DNA from: Xiphias gladius
Taxonomy: Eukaryota > Chordata > Actinopteri > Istiophoriformes > Xiphiidae
Assembly (NCBI RefSeq): GCF_016859285.1
Contig: NC_053417.1
Location: 23,997,206-24,061,205, forward strand
DNA: 64,000 nucleotides
Direction of reading: 5' to 3'
The position numbers were made by a program, and so were the translations under genes. The first letter of the stretch is position 1. Every line of letters begins with the position of its first letter. Shown here in pieces: positions 52,386-64,000 of the stretch. Under the pieces are notes generated by a model. The model did not search any database and was not told where the DNA came from. It saw only the letters and a program-made list of their open reading frames with translations.

Positions 52386-52976
52386 GTTTCCGGGTGTCTT
52401 GGGAAATCATGTAATTGCCATTTATAGTGGGGGTCAATAGGGGCCCAACTACAGATTTTTGCTTCCGGGGCCCACTGGGAGACGAATCCAGTTGTGCATC
52501 CACGACTGCGTAGTCTTCATGGGCCACTAATTCACGAAGTAAACACATTTCCTGTAAATTTATTCAACAGGGTTCATCCTAGAAGGCGTGAGAATGTAAT
52601 CCTGACTCCGGGTCTGCTCATTATCTCTCTGTTGCAAGACTTCCAACTGCGTCTGATGGTCCTGATCAGCAGATGGACTTTGCTCTGCTGCTCTGCGTTC
52701 ACGTAGACTGATCAATCATCATCTCGTTATTTAATTTAACTTTCAGCTAACTGTCGACTACAGAGATGTGTAATGATGCCGTGTAGGTCTATGAAGCTGT
52801 GACTTTGACCTGAATGCCCTCCACAAAAATTAAGACGTTCTTTTCCAGTGCGTGATTACAATACAACAGCTTGTTTTAAATGAATGTCCTTCATTTAGAG
52901 GATAGAGAGCTACAGCAGGTAAAATGAGCAGTAAACTCACTCATAGGTTTTTTTTAAAACAGTGCTTGAAAATATA

Positions 52977-53417
52977 CACTCAGTGGGCACTTTATTAGGT
53001 ACAGCTGTGCAAACTATTGCATTTCAATACAACAGCCCTTCTATAATATCTATGTTTATGAAGTTTATAATATTTAAGTGTTTTTTTTTTGTTTTTTTTA
53101 CATTGTCAGAAATGTATTAAGTCAATTATATGTTTATTAATGAGGTCATAGGTTAAGGCGGTGTTGTGCTGGATTACATTTTATTGAGAGGTGTTACTTT
53201 TTTTGTCCTCCCTATCTACATACACGAGGGGGGGGGGGTCAGAATATTAGAAACACCCCAGAGCTAAAACATAGGATTGATTTTTTTAACACCTCTCTGA
53301 CAGTGTCAACAAAAACTGAACATTAAAAGGCATCATTAAAGCAGACTTTACGGCAGAACAGTCGAACTGGGTCGCATTAGAATGGACAGGTGTACCTAAT
53401 AAAGTGGACACTGAGCG
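52977..53417. mobile_element. MITE with about 32-bp inverted terminal repeats
   Basis: The left end CACTCAGTGGGCACTTTATT continues AGGTACAGCTGT. The right end, read inward, is CGCTCAGTGTCCACTTTATT followed by AGGTACACCTGT. That is 28 identities over 32 positions. It is about 441 bp, AT-rich inside, with no transposase ORF and no clear TSD. The CACTTTATTAGGTACAC terminus is familiar from short non-autonomous DNA elements in fish. Confidence 0.8.
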
Positions 53418-53529
53418 TGAAGGGGACTCAAGCAAATATCCGCCGTTGAATATTTTTTGAAAAAAAAATAAAAATCAACCCTTTTCTTCAGCGCATGTGT
53501 CTCAAACTACAGGTAATTAAATAGAAACG

Positions 53530-54125
53530 AAAAAAACCCTTTATTTTTGAGCCGCGAACCTCCAACACAGTGGGAGGCAGCATTTCACCGCAGAGCCGCT
53601 GGGCGAAACCGACGTGCAACGGGCAGAAGAAAGGAACAGTTTGTCCCACCGGCGTTTCATCTAGCAGAAAGGTCGTTGGCAGCTGGACGGTATTTGGTAA
53701 TACTCAAAACCAAAACCAAATCTAGGCTAAATAGTTTAACTTTGTTGTAAGTTTGGGGCTCGAAACGCGGAGGGATGTGAGTGCCGCTGAAAAGACGGAG
53801 GGACGCGGCTGTACGTCGCGTTTGTTCGGGCTCGTTATGAAACCGTGCTAGCTAACGTTCGCTAACGTTAGCAGTTGACTGCCGTAACTAACGTTAGTTA
53901 CGCCGACAGCCGTGAAAGCGGCCGGAGACGCGGTTCAAGTGGAGGTAGTTACTCCGTCTTTCTTGTAATCCAGAACTAACGAAACCTTTGATTTTTAAAA
54001 TCCCGGACTGAAGCGAGGCGTGTGGACTGGAACCTTGAACCCCAGCGCCCGCGGTCTTGGAGCAGACCCCGGGCTCAGCCTCGCAAACCCGGGACCCCTC
54101 TTCCTTCGACCGAGTGGCTGTTTTA
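53530..54125 (+). promoter_or_regulatory. coq10a: COQ10A promoter/5' UTR with ACGTTAGC palindromes
   Basis: CpG-enriched sequence upstream of the COQ10A start. It contains a 12-bp palindrome GCTAACGTTAGC (53861-53872), the related GCTAACGTTC just before it, and an 18-bp perfect palindrome GTAACTAACGTTAGTTAC (53884-53901). No TATA box is evident. Confidence 0.5.
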
Positions 54126-57100
54126 ATGGCAGCCACAGCCAGTGCCCGGCGGTTACCCATGGGTGTGCGGACGTTCAGCGACTTTCTCCAGGTCGCCACC
54201 GTGGGCTCCCCTCGCTCGTGTCGTGCGGCGGTGCCGAGAGGACGCCCGCGACAGAACATTAGGTGAGCCGGACTCTGTTATTACAGTGACACACGGCTAG
54301 TCCTGCAACACACTGCGACTGGCACCGTGTCTCCTTCGGATCGAGTGGTACGCACTGGGGGCAATAACCAGGTCCGAAAACCCTCGGTCCTTTGACTCTT
54401 GCAAAATGCATTGTCAACGTCGGCCAGTGAGACAGTACTGGATATTGGGGGTCGGTTTTAGTACCATATACCGGCCCATCCCATAAGTGTAGGTGTCAGC
54501 TACTTGAATCCATATTCATTATGAACAATTTAGTATTACAACGACAAAGCTCTTGCACAGATGTAGAATGGTCACACGGTTGAGATTAAAAAAAAAAAAA
54601 AAAACATGACCAACCCGATGAGTTTAGTTTGTGACCTCTTTTATTTATATATATATTATATAAATTTTTTTTATTTTTTTAAATTTTTGACAGAGAAGTA
54701 AATACAATCCCTGCAGACAGACAAAAAAAAAATGACCCTTCCTTCAAATGTAAGGCGCTTTTACTTTTGCACTTAAATAATAGAAAAAAACCGGTACTTT
54801 TGGTTAGTCAGCTAGTGAAAAGAAAGTGAAGCTTAAAAGAAACCCCAAGAGAAGATGTTGGCTTCAACAACAGGATATGGACCCAAAGCATATCTCAAAA
54901 TCAAACAATTTCAGGAAGCACAAGCTGAAGTTTTTGGAACGGCCTTCACAGTCCGCTGACTGGAACATCACTGAAAATCTTTGGGTGGATCTTAAATATT
55001 CTGTATGTGCCAGACAGCCTAAAAATATCTCGAAGATAATATATAATATAACTCGAAGTGATCTGCCCGGAAGAGTGACTGAAAATCCATAAATGGAGAA
55101 TAGAAGGACTCTTAGCTGCAAAAAGTGTTGGCAGGCTGTGAAGTCTAAAGGGGAGGTTAACTTTAGACAAATACAGTGTTGCTTGTTAAATCTTATATCA
55201 GCTGATATAAACTGTATATTGTGGTATTTTACCCCCAGTTTATCCCCAGCTAGGGTTATGTCATATCATATGTACCATGATAAGATATGCATTATTTTTC
55301 ATGTGATACAAATTCAACATATCATGATATCAATGATATTTTGACGGGTTGATATATTTACTTCATTACCACATAAAAAAGTAACAAGCATTGCTGAAAG
55401 GATCCAAAAAGGTAGAGGTTCAAAGGTTAAAGTCTTTCACGATATCTTAAAAAAGAAAACAAACATGGAAATTACAGTGCTCCCAATTAACTGATGCTGA
55501 TGACCAAAACTCAAAATGAAGACTCACAAAAATAATACCACAAATAAACAAAACATAAAAGTATATTCCATAATAAAACTGTTAAAAATATCCCAATAAC
55601 GGTTTGGAAGAGTTTTCGACATAAAACGTTAGGTATAAATGATAACAAGTAGTCATTTTAAGAACACAAGATCACAGAAGGCAACAAAACAAACGTATTA
55701 CACCATATTTCATCAACTTGAGTACAAAGTGAGTCAGACAGTGGTTAGTGGAACACAACAGCTTATTTGAAGTCCCTACAAGCAAACAGACTTGTGTCAT
55801 AAATATTGTTATTGCAAAACTATCCTGCAATATTTTGATATACGATTTAAGGCAGTATTGTCCATCCCTGTCCCCAGTAAGTAATGCTTTTTGTCTACTC
55901 ACACGTCAGCCGGTGGTTGTAAAACATTTGTTCAGAATCCGCATGTTAACTGCCAGAAAAACACATCGCTAAGTGGTGCAACAAGCGTGAGTGGGTGTTA
56001 CAATACATGGCTTTTTGCTGTTCACATAAGAGGCCCAACTCAGAAAGTACCAGCACACTCACGACGCACAGACCTTCCGTTACCTCCAGATCCAGCGTAC
56101 GATGTGTACTCAATGACTTCAGTAGCTGGAAACTGGAATGTAGTGGGCCTTTTTTTTTGTTGTGTACCGTGCCTGTGATAGGTTGCACTCTTTCCAGAAT
56201 GTGGCTTACAGGACATGTTCTCTTTCAGACACTTGTCGTCATGTGGCATTTTGATGACGAGAACTCCCAGAGTGCTCTGCCTTCAAGACTGGGACACAAT
56301 GACAGCCGTTCCCCAAAGCCGAAACTTCATCAGCCTCACCAACAAAAGGAAGGAGTACTCCGAGCGTAGGATACTTGGGTAATGTTCAGTGTGACAATAA
56401 TAACTGCATCTCCCACTGTGTGTTTCTTTTTTTCTTTTTTTAAAATTCCGTAACTTTCAAATGCTTGCTGTCGTAGGTATTCTATGCAGGAAATGTACGA
56501 TGTGGTGGCCAACGTTGATGAGTACAAACACTTTGTGCCCTGGTGTAAGAAGTCCCAGACCATCATGAGAAGAGCGGGCCACTCCAAAGCCCAGCTTGAA
56601 GTGGGATTCCCTCCAGTGGTGGAGAGATACACATCTATGATCACTAGCGTCCGGCCTCATCTAGTCAAAGTAAGTGCCAGCAGCTACAGTGATTCTGTCA
56701 GTCCTGTGAATGAAAATATATCTGATTTTTGTATTTTTTTTATGGATGGCAAGTATAATTTACATTGCTGACACGTAACTACTGCAACAGTTTAAATGTT
56801 TAAATGTCAGCAACCAGCTGAAAGCAAAGTCTACTGGGATACCACTGCAAATTTTAGTTGAAGCGAGTAGTGTTTGTAATGTCAACAAGCAGCCATGCTT
56901 GAAAATTTCTGTTTCTGATCACAGACTTTCTCTTTTGGGTGATTTTTTAGGCAGTGTGTACAGATGGAAAGCTGTTCAATCACCTGGAGACGATATGGCG
57001 CTTTAGTCCCGGCATTCCCGGTTACCCTCGCACCTGCACGGTAGACTTTTCTGTAAGTAGCCTGCAGCTTGCTAACTGACTTATCGAATGTGTACCAGAC

Positions 57101-57691
57101 CCTCTTCCTCTCTTGATGCACTTTTGTAATTACCTTGATCAAAGGAATATTTTTGACATTTTGGGGAAAATGTTAATTTGCTCTCTTGCCGAGAGTTAAA
57201 TGAGAAGATTGATACCACTCTCAGGTTCTAAGTTACAGGCAGCAGACACATAGCTTAGCATAAAGACCGGAAGTATTGGGGGGGGGGCAGCTAGCCTGGC
57301 TCTGTCGCACAGGAACAGAGGACGTACACAGAGCTAGCTTCTGAAGACATGAAAGACATGAAAGTGTTATGGCTCTTCTCATCTAACTCTTGAAAAGAAA
57401 GCAAATAAGCCTATATATATACTGTATCGTATGCAATATATCCACCCTTTATTGTTGCCATATTTTGTGATTCCTTTACTCTCTCATTCACTAAAAAGAT
57501 TATTATTTTTGTGTCTTGTACAGATATCCTTTGAGTTCCGCTCTTTGCTGCACTCCCAGTTAGCCACCATGTTCTTCGATGAGGTTGTAAAGCAGAATGT
57601 CGCCGCCTTTGAGCGGCGAGCTTGTAAGATATACGGCCCAGAGACTCGTATCCCGCGGGAGCTGATGTTTCACGAGGTGCATCAGACGTGA
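54126..57691 (+). CDS. coq10a: Coenzyme Q-binding protein COQ10 homolog A, complete
   Basis: Five coding exons: 54126-54262, 56229-56378, 56477-56669, 56951-57052 and 57524-57691. They total 750 nt, 249 residues, phases checked, all GT-AG. The N-terminus [20 protein letters not shown] is Arg-rich without early acids, fitting a mitochondrial presequence. Then come [20 protein letters not shown], the START/polyketide-cyclase fold with [20 protein letters not shown] and [56 protein letters not shown], and the C-terminal LMFHEVHQT. The family binds ubiquinone in the inner membrane and is needed for efficient respiration. It is divergent to ANKRD52 and convergent with CS. COQ10B is the paralogue; the position next to CS supports A. 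Confidence 0.96.
54820..55180 (+). mobile_element. Tc1-like transposase fragment in COQ10A intron 1
   Basis: A plus-strand open stretch carries [12 protein letters not shown], then [15 protein letters not shown]. These are clear relatives of the Tc1 [10 protein letters not shown] and [11 protein letters not shown] catalytic-end motifs, with the usually conserved Pro residues substituted. Only the C-terminal third is present, with no terminal repeats seen, so it is a decayed fragment. It is a different subfamily from 45877-46872. Confidence 0.75.
57145..57350 (+). repeat. Dispersed teleost repeat in COQ10A intron 4
   Basis: ATTTTTGACATTTTGGGGAA, TTGCCGAGAGTTAAATGAGA, AGAAGATTGATACCACTCTC, TAGCTTAGCATAAAGACCGG, AGCTAGCCTGGCTCTGTC. 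I recognise this phrase order as a very common teleost interspersed repeat. Only one copy is in this window. Confidence 0.6.
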
Positions 57692-59240
57692 TCTCGGCAG
57701 CTGTATGTCCTCATCTGGCCTTAATCCATACCAACCTTTATTCCCTTTATCCACACGAACCTGCATGATGCTGCATAGTCACCCCCCTCCCCACTTCAAC
57801 TCCTCCACAGCTACATAGACATCATAGTGGCTGCTGAAGATGTTAGACATCCAGCTCTTGTAAGCATTTTGTTGGAATATTAATAACTCTTCTTATTCCA
57901 GCCTCCGCAGAGTCTTGTTTATCACCCTCCTCCTTGTGTTAAGTGTCCACTTTCTGTCTACCTCCACTGAAGGGATCCTTGTTAGCAGAAGGAACCCCAC
58001 CATTGCTCTTGCTCCATGGCAGTTACAAGCTGTATTTATGTAAACAAAACAGTAAATCATTGCAACATCATGTTACCAATGGTAGAGAGTCGACTATTAT
58101 TTTAACTGAATAGAACAGTGACACTGAACAAAACACCCCTTTTTATATATTTATATAAAAAGGCACAGAGGCCCTTTGATCCAGACTCCTGCTCAAGTCA
58201 CAGTTCACTGTGACCTCAAAGGCATCACTTGTCAAACTGACACTTAATCAAGTCAAAGTGTGTCCAATTTTTAGTTTAATTTCAGCACTTTGATCAGCTG
58301 ATTAAACTGTATTAGAAAAACACACTCTCTGCCTTTATTTTACCACTTACTTTTATTTCAAATGTAAGTTTTAATATATTGTTTGACATATAGTAGTGAA
58401 CTCGGTGCAAAATGATATTTCATTTCAAACTTTTTAATTTATTCATCAGTGGTTATATGCATTTTATTTTAAAAATTCTTATATCGGGATTCAAATGAAT
58501 TGTGCCATGTTCGGGACGTTGAGTGTGTTGTCACTGTGTGTTGTGACAGTGTCATTGAAGTGCAACATTTTGCGAAGGGAAAAAGGTGATTTCTTCATTT
58601 GTTAGCTGCGGCTTTCGTTAACCCTGACGTTTGGGAAATTTAGTTTTTCCATGGCTGTTTTTGTGTTGTGAGGATTGTGTTTTTTGGGCATCGAGACTTG
58701 GCCTGCCAATTTTCGAAATGAATTATTTTACAGCCCAACACTGGTAGTTATTAATAGGTGGTTAATAGAGGTGGGGGCAGTTCGACTTTGCACAAACAAG
58801 AGCACCTGAATGAATCCGTGTGCAGGCTGGAGAGTACTGTGAAATACTATAACTGGGATTACAACAGAAATGTCACCTATCATGTAGGTTAACTACAACT
58901 TTATATTTGATAAATATATGGTTTGGGTTTGCAGATTCATAAAGATTAGACATTAAGATGGTTTATCTGGTAGCATTTTAGATCATCACTTGAAATGTCA
59001 CTTTAAATTATGGCAATTTATTAATAGTAATCTGATTAGAGCACAGTTATAATAATCCAATTGATTACTGCAGTGAAAGCAAAGACTTTGTAACAGATGT
59101 AAAAGTTTCCCCTCTCTGCTTTGTGTTTTGCGGTCCATCTTCTGAAGGTCATGACAGGGGGATGTTACCCCTGTCATGTACATTGTTAGTGTAAAATACA
59201 CTGGTGGGCTGTAGAATAAAAAAAATTCATTCATCATTGT
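57692..59240 (+). other. coq10a: COQ10A 3' UTR
   Basis: Non-coding stretch after the stop, ending at AATAAA 59215-59220 followed by the GT-rich TTGTCTGTGGGTTT, a good cleavage signal; the 3' UTR is then about 1.5 kb. A perfect hairpin lies just before the signal (see next entry). Later AATAAA hexamers leave a longer isoform possible. Confidence 0.55.
59150..59178 (+). promoter_or_regulatory. coq10a: Perfect 11-bp stem-loop near the COQ10A poly(A) signal
   Basis: CATGACAGGGG, a 7-nt loop GATGTTA, then CCCCTGTCATG: 11 uninterrupted Watson-Crick pairs, six of them G-C. It ends 36 nt before the AATAAA at 59215. Confidence 0.6.
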
Positions 59241-61299
59241 CTGTGGGTTTCATGCTCATTTTTAAAAGGTTAAGATTTTATTTATATTCAATATGATGCA
59301 TAGATTTAACTAACAAAGAGGCAAAAATATAGACATGTTTCTAGTGTATACGTGTTGCATTGTTAGGGCGTGATTACATTTTGTTGGCATTCAAATTTCA
59401 TATCGAAGAATCACATTGCTTTATTCCCTGATAACGGGCTCATAGTTAATTGATTGTATTTGCCGTATTTTAGAGGTGATTGATACATTCAGGTTGCCAC
59501 AGGTCAGTGGAGTCATTTTGCTCCGAGTCTCATACTCCAACAGAGCTGAACTATGGTTCATTATTTTCAAAGCTGGATTTAGTCTTCAAGGTAGATGTTT
59601 TTATTTTTTCTGTTAAAAACGTGATTTGGAAATGAATGGATATTTAATCATCAGCGCATGAAGAATGTTAGTGGGCCTGTGAATCGCTGTTACGTTTAAA
59701 AAAAAACACCAAAAAAAAACGGTTGAACTTATTAAAAGATTTTTAAATGCAATTTTTGAGTGTTATATTTTTAAGAAATAAAATAGATTAAGTCTATTTT
59801 ATATCACATTCTCAAGCTAGGATGCGATAAAGCTCGACGTTGCATCATGCATCTCCACCCAAAATCTGCTTCTTTTTTTTCTGCTAGAGATGTTGTGTGT
59901 TCAATATGCTGTGTACAGACTGAATTTCATGCCAAGTTTTATTATTGTAGGTGCCAAAACTCTGTGAATCTGACACAGTGGAAAATATTATTTAATTAAA
60001 AAGAAAAGTATTATTTTTAGAGTATTATATCAGCCCTCCTTTGTCGCAGTATATTTACACATTGTCAAATTGCAGCTGCATGAATGACCCTTGGTCTAAT
60101 GGCGGTGGCCTAGTATGTATACGAGGATGTAGATACATTACTGTCACTGACTGCGGAGTTGCTACGATAGAAAATATTGCCATCATTTTACAGTTCTGTC
60201 ACTTTCAATGTCGCAAGCTAAAACGTATCTTTGTAAATACCGTGGGTGTATATTAAAGCTTTATTTAAATAAAAAAAAACACAGGTATAAGTTATTTTTG
60301 TGTGCGCCGTTTTTTTGTCATTTGCATATTGCTCTTCATTGTTCTTCAGTGACTTTCGTCCACAGTTTTTCACCTGCGGCGGCAGCAGCAGCAACCTTTA
60401 CTGTATGGTTGTATTATAATGCATTTAGATGCAGAGTTTTTAATGCCACGGTAGATGCTTAAGCATTGCCTGACCTTGTTGCGACAAAGTGCACATAGGC
60501 AGAGGGGGTATGGGTACAGTGACAGAGCCCTCCAAAAGGCAGCTGACAGGCAAGAAACCAGAGTGGGGTGATGGTATGTGGGCCAGTTATTAATAACAGC
60601 ACATAGGAGAGGTGGGTACTTGGACCATCCTCTTCCTTGATCCTGTCAATTGCATTTATTATGTTAGGCCACCCCAGAATAATTTTGCCACAAATAAAAA
60701 GGTAAGAACTGAAGCAGCACAAATTTAAGCCCTGCAGCAGTAATCCAGACATACTGATTTTGTCTCCGGGTGTTTGCATTCAAAATCTTGTTTCTAAAGT
60801 TCAACCATCCAATGCTGTGCCCCAAAGACAAGTAACTCAAGGTTTACGTTGAGAATTTGCTCACTAACGGGGCATACAGGTTGTAAGGTTAACCTCGTGT
60901 TACAGATATGACAGGAATTCTCATGAAAGCCGGCGAGGAAGGGCTCATTCATCAACTGGGTCGACGTGACACTGCCGTCACTTGTTTTAGTGGTTGTGTG
61001 TTCAGCCCTATAATTCATCACTGAGAAAAACCAGATACCTGCAATGGCATCCCAAGCAGTGAGACCAAATAGGTCTTTTTCACAGCGGACAATTTGGCTT
61101 GTCATAGTGGGAAAAGCACAAGTGCACAATACCACTTTAAACTGAAGCTGCAGAATTGACTTTAGCCCTCAATAAATTTTATTATTTACAGCTGTGCTTT
61201 TCCAATTGTGACCTATCAAAATGGCCTCTGTGAAAGAGGCCTATGACCTGCATTATTTATCATGCAATTTTCTAAACGAAGAAAAATTAAACCAAACAC
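59241..61299. other. Convergent intergenic interval between COQ10A and CS
   Basis: AT-rich DNA with poly-A runs. The only notable object is an uninterrupted open frame at 60794-61135, treated separately. No exon of a recognised gene. Confidence 0.45.
60794..61135 (-). other. 113-codon open frame of unknown nature
   Basis: Minus-strand ORF with less biased composition than its surroundings. It contains two CxxC-like pairs (HICNTR and the later PVCPV) and a run LFGLTAWDAIAGIWFFSVMN. A second open frame follows at 60459-60779 in the same direction. I recognise neither. It may be a decayed mobile element or an unmasked repeat rather than a gene; no splice or promoter context supports a gene. Confidence 0.2.
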
Positions 61300-63263
61300 G
61301 TGTTAATAAAAACGTTTATTTTTCATTTTTTTGTTGGGTTTTCCAATATTTGCTCTTCAAACTTTTCTTGCCCATTTGACCCATACAGCCCCATCCCCCA
61401 AAGTGTTTCTCTGATGAATCCATCCGAAATGAATCTCCCAGTTATCATGTACAACCTTTACGCTCCTCTACGATCAAAATAACCTCAATTGTTGAACAAT
61501 CCACCACATGGCAGAACACCACGATAAAACACAAAACACACCCGGATAAAGCCAGAAGGAAGATGGTAGCAGAGCAGACCGATTCAAACATCTAAGCGAA
61601 CTATTGACTAACACGGCAAGAGTAGTTTGGGAGGGGGAAAAAAAAAAAAAAAAAGCAAGAACTTAAACTACAAAAAAACACATGGAGTGTTGACGAACCC
61701 AGAGCTTAAGAGCAAGCTTGAAACATTCAATTGAAACACCTGAAAAACAGCACCGGCGAAGTCCACAGAGCTAGGCAAGAAATCATGTATATACAAGATA
61801 GCTGCAGTTTTTCTTTTTGTTCGTTGTCAAAATTTCACAGTGACCAGTGAGACTGAACATTACAGTGAGACTGGGTACGACGACACTGTGGGTAAACTAT
61901 GGTAATCATTGTGGTTATTACAAGCAAGTGGTCGAGCTCATACATTCAAGCTATATATATATATATATATATACCTATGTACACAAAGTATAAATAAAGC
62001 CACAAAATGAGAACCCAAAGATTATAGTTTTATACATATTTAACACCAAAAAAAAAAAAAAACCTCTGTAAAAAGGGACACAATCAACCTGGAGGGGTGG
62101 GGGGGTGGTCTACCACTACAAATTAGGAAATCCAATCAAGCAAGTGCTCATTTTGGAGTAGTTGATGTTTAAAGCGCTCTTCTGTGGGGACAAAGTAGCA
62201 AACATACACTCAAATAAGACAGGACTTTAACAAAGTCCCCCATCCCACTTTTCATTCAAGCTTGCTCTTAAGGATTTACTACAGGCTGCCAATTACAACA
62301 CCCTTTGCTCAGATCTTTAATATTACGGTTACTGTACATTATTCTTGATTCTCTAGCATTCAGAAGACCATTTGAGCAGAGACCCATTAAAAATAGGAAA
62401 GCATGTTAATGAAAATAGACAAGACAGTTATTTTGATCATAGAGGTAAATGCAGGTCATCATTAAAAAGAAAAAAAAAAAACTACAAGTCGGAGAAAAAA
62501 AAAAAGGGAGACCACAGATTTAAAGGGGCAGTATCTTTTAACTGATTTTCATGCTTTTGAATGTATATCTTGAACAGCCCGTTAATCTTAGAAGTGAGGA
62601 CCTTTTTTTTTTTTCTAAACTGGAGTGTTCATAAACGGGAGTGAAACGCATTGATAGACTGGGTGGGATGACATCTGGGAACATTGCATAGAAGAAAAAG
62701 TAAGCTGAGAGTCTTAATTGGGGAGAAAGGTCTTTCGCTGGGGGATGTCCTCTAAAACAAATCACTGCATTAGCCAGAAGCAGCAAAGGTTGAGTCAGGT
62801 ATTAACTTTAGATCTTTGAACAGATACAAAGGAAGTGTAATTCACTCCCACAATTCCCTTTGAATGCCACTGCCTATTCATAGTTCAGACCCAGTGCTTA
62901 ATGACAAACACGCAGGCACTGCAAAGGGGAAAATCTTAGCGATGCTAACAGACTTATTATAGTACATAGTTTGAGCCTACTATGGGTTACACGTATGTGT
63001 ATCTGAAGCTTTCACCTCACGTTCCAAATATGGAGACATGGTGGGAAGACTCAGCGGTTAACTAAACATACTTAAACACTAATGGTGTGATGATTTAAAA
63101 GGCCCTTCTTTTGTGAAATGACATTAAAAGCGTACTGTCTCTTTGAATCCCATTGAATCCCTGGGGTTGGAAATGACAGGGGGGGTCAACTTATGTCTGC
63201 CTTTTGATATTTCCACCTCCTCCCACCCTTCACACTAACCCCCTGCTCCTTTCCGGTGGTTCT
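61300..63263 (-). other. cs: CS 3' UTR
   Basis: Non-coding stretch after the CS stop. Minus-strand AATAAA at 61315-61320 would give a 3' UTR of about 1.95 kb. It contains poly-A runs and a (TA)n tract at 61951-61973. Confidence 0.55.
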
Positions 63264-63739
63264 TCAGCCTGACTTAGCTCCCACCAGTGTCATCAGTCCA
63301 TCTGTGCTCATGGACTTGGGGCGCTCCAAGGGGAAGCCCAAGGCTCTACTCCACACCAGCTGGGCCAGCACGCCGAGGGCTCGGGACACACCGAAGAGCA
63401 CAGTGTAGTAATTCATCTCAGTCATTCCATAATACTGCAGACAGAAAAAAAAAAAAAAAGGAGGCACATCAGGATCTGTACTTGCTACCATGACTGATGA
63501 ATGACTAAAAGCCACCACATTTGTCTTACCTGCAGCAGCACTCCACTGTGAGCGTCCACGTTGGGCCAGGGGTTCTTGGCCTTACCCTGCTCCAGGAGCA
63601 CATTGGGCACAATCTTGTAAAGCTGGGCAACCAACTTGAACATGGGGTCGTTGGGCAGATGCTTCAGGGCAAATTCACGCTGGCAGGTGTAACGTGGGTC
63701 AGTCTTCCTCAGGACAGCATGGCCATAGCCTGGCACCAC
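63264..63739 (-). CDS. cs: Mitochondrial citrate synthase, last two coding exons (5' part beyond the window)
   Basis: Citrate synthase condenses acetyl-CoA and oxaloacetate to citrate, the first step of the TCA cycle, in the matrix. Exon 63530-63739 encodes [19 protein letters not shown], including the catalytic His of the GYGHAV motif, and later [15 protein letters not shown] with the catalytic Asp. It ends in CAG|GTAAGA. The last exon 63264-63434 starts after TGCAG with [20 protein letters not shown] and ends LVGAKSG with TGA at 63264-63266. Both are almost identical to vertebrate CS. The exon start at 63739 is preceded by a TGTAG acceptor on the minus strand, so earlier exons lie right of the window. 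Confidence 0.96.
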
Positions 63740-64000
63740 CTACAGCCAAGTGAGAGGGCAAATTTTCCTCAACTTTTGAACCGGGCCAAGATCCTACTAC
63801 TCCTTCTACTACTTGTAACTCTTTGCTTAGCATTTTTACAATAGTTGTTATTTTGTTACTATTATAATGACATACGACTTGCACTTACTTTTTTTGTATT
63901 TATTTTATTTATTCATTTTTTTTTTAATGTTATCGTGTAAACTGTAGCACTGAAAAAACAGAATTTTATTCCCTGTAGTGAATATTGTATATGAAGAGAA

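Overview
The window is nuclear DNA from a ray-finned fish, most likely a percomorph-type teleost. Coding sequence is split by many short introns with GT-AG borders. The intergenic DNA is AT-rich with poly-A/T runs and (CA)n tracts. It also holds several dispersed repeats that look like common teleost families, including Tc1-like transposase relics, hAT-like MITEs and a tRNA-derived SINE. No operon, CRISPR array, phage or bacterial feature is present. The coding exons match vertebrate proteins whose human genes lie on chromosome 12q13.

Layout. (1) 1-4.9 kb: the first coding exon (999-1196, minus strand) of a gene I do not recognise, with a CpG-rich promoter; the rest of that gene lies left of the window. 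An intergenic stretch follows, ending in a large (TC)n(AC)n microsatellite. (2) 4.9-21.4 kb: DGKA, a type I diacylglycerol kinase, minus strand, about 23 coding exons, with a probable untranslated first exon and CpG-rich promoter near 21.2-21.4 kb. (3) 21.7-22.9 kb: dispersed repeats and an unexplained CpG-rich patch. (4) 23.2-27.8 kb: RNF41 (NRDP1 E3 ubiquitin ligase), minus strand, complete, with one GC-AG intron. (5) 29.05-51.4 kb: ANKRD52 (ankyrin subunit of protein phosphatase 6), minus strand. The 3' part (29.05-38.9 kb) has no coding exons and looks like an exceptionally long 3' UTR. Its introns hold a Tc1-like relic and a hAT-like MITE with a perfect 8-bp target-site duplication. (6) 51.4-54.1 kb: divergent ANKRD52/COQ10A promoter interval. 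(7) 54.1-59.2 kb: COQ10A (coenzyme Q-binding START protein), plus strand, five coding exons. (8) 61.3-64 kb: the last two coding exons and 3' UTR of CS (mitochondrial citrate synthase), minus strand, running off the right edge.

The order and strands ANKRD52(-)/COQ10A(+)/CS(-) are as I know them in human. The direct DGKA-RNF41 junction is not, because many genes separate these two in human. The genes do not form one pathway. COQ10A and CS are both mitochondrial, RNF41 and ANKRD52 act in protein turnover and dephosphorylation, and DGKA acts in lipid signalling. I found no convincing previously undescribed system. The items most worth checking are the very long ANKRD52 3' UTR, the GC-AG intron and overlapping uORF of RNF41, a perfect 11-bp hairpin next to the COQ10A poly(A) signal, and the unidentified first exon at the left edge.
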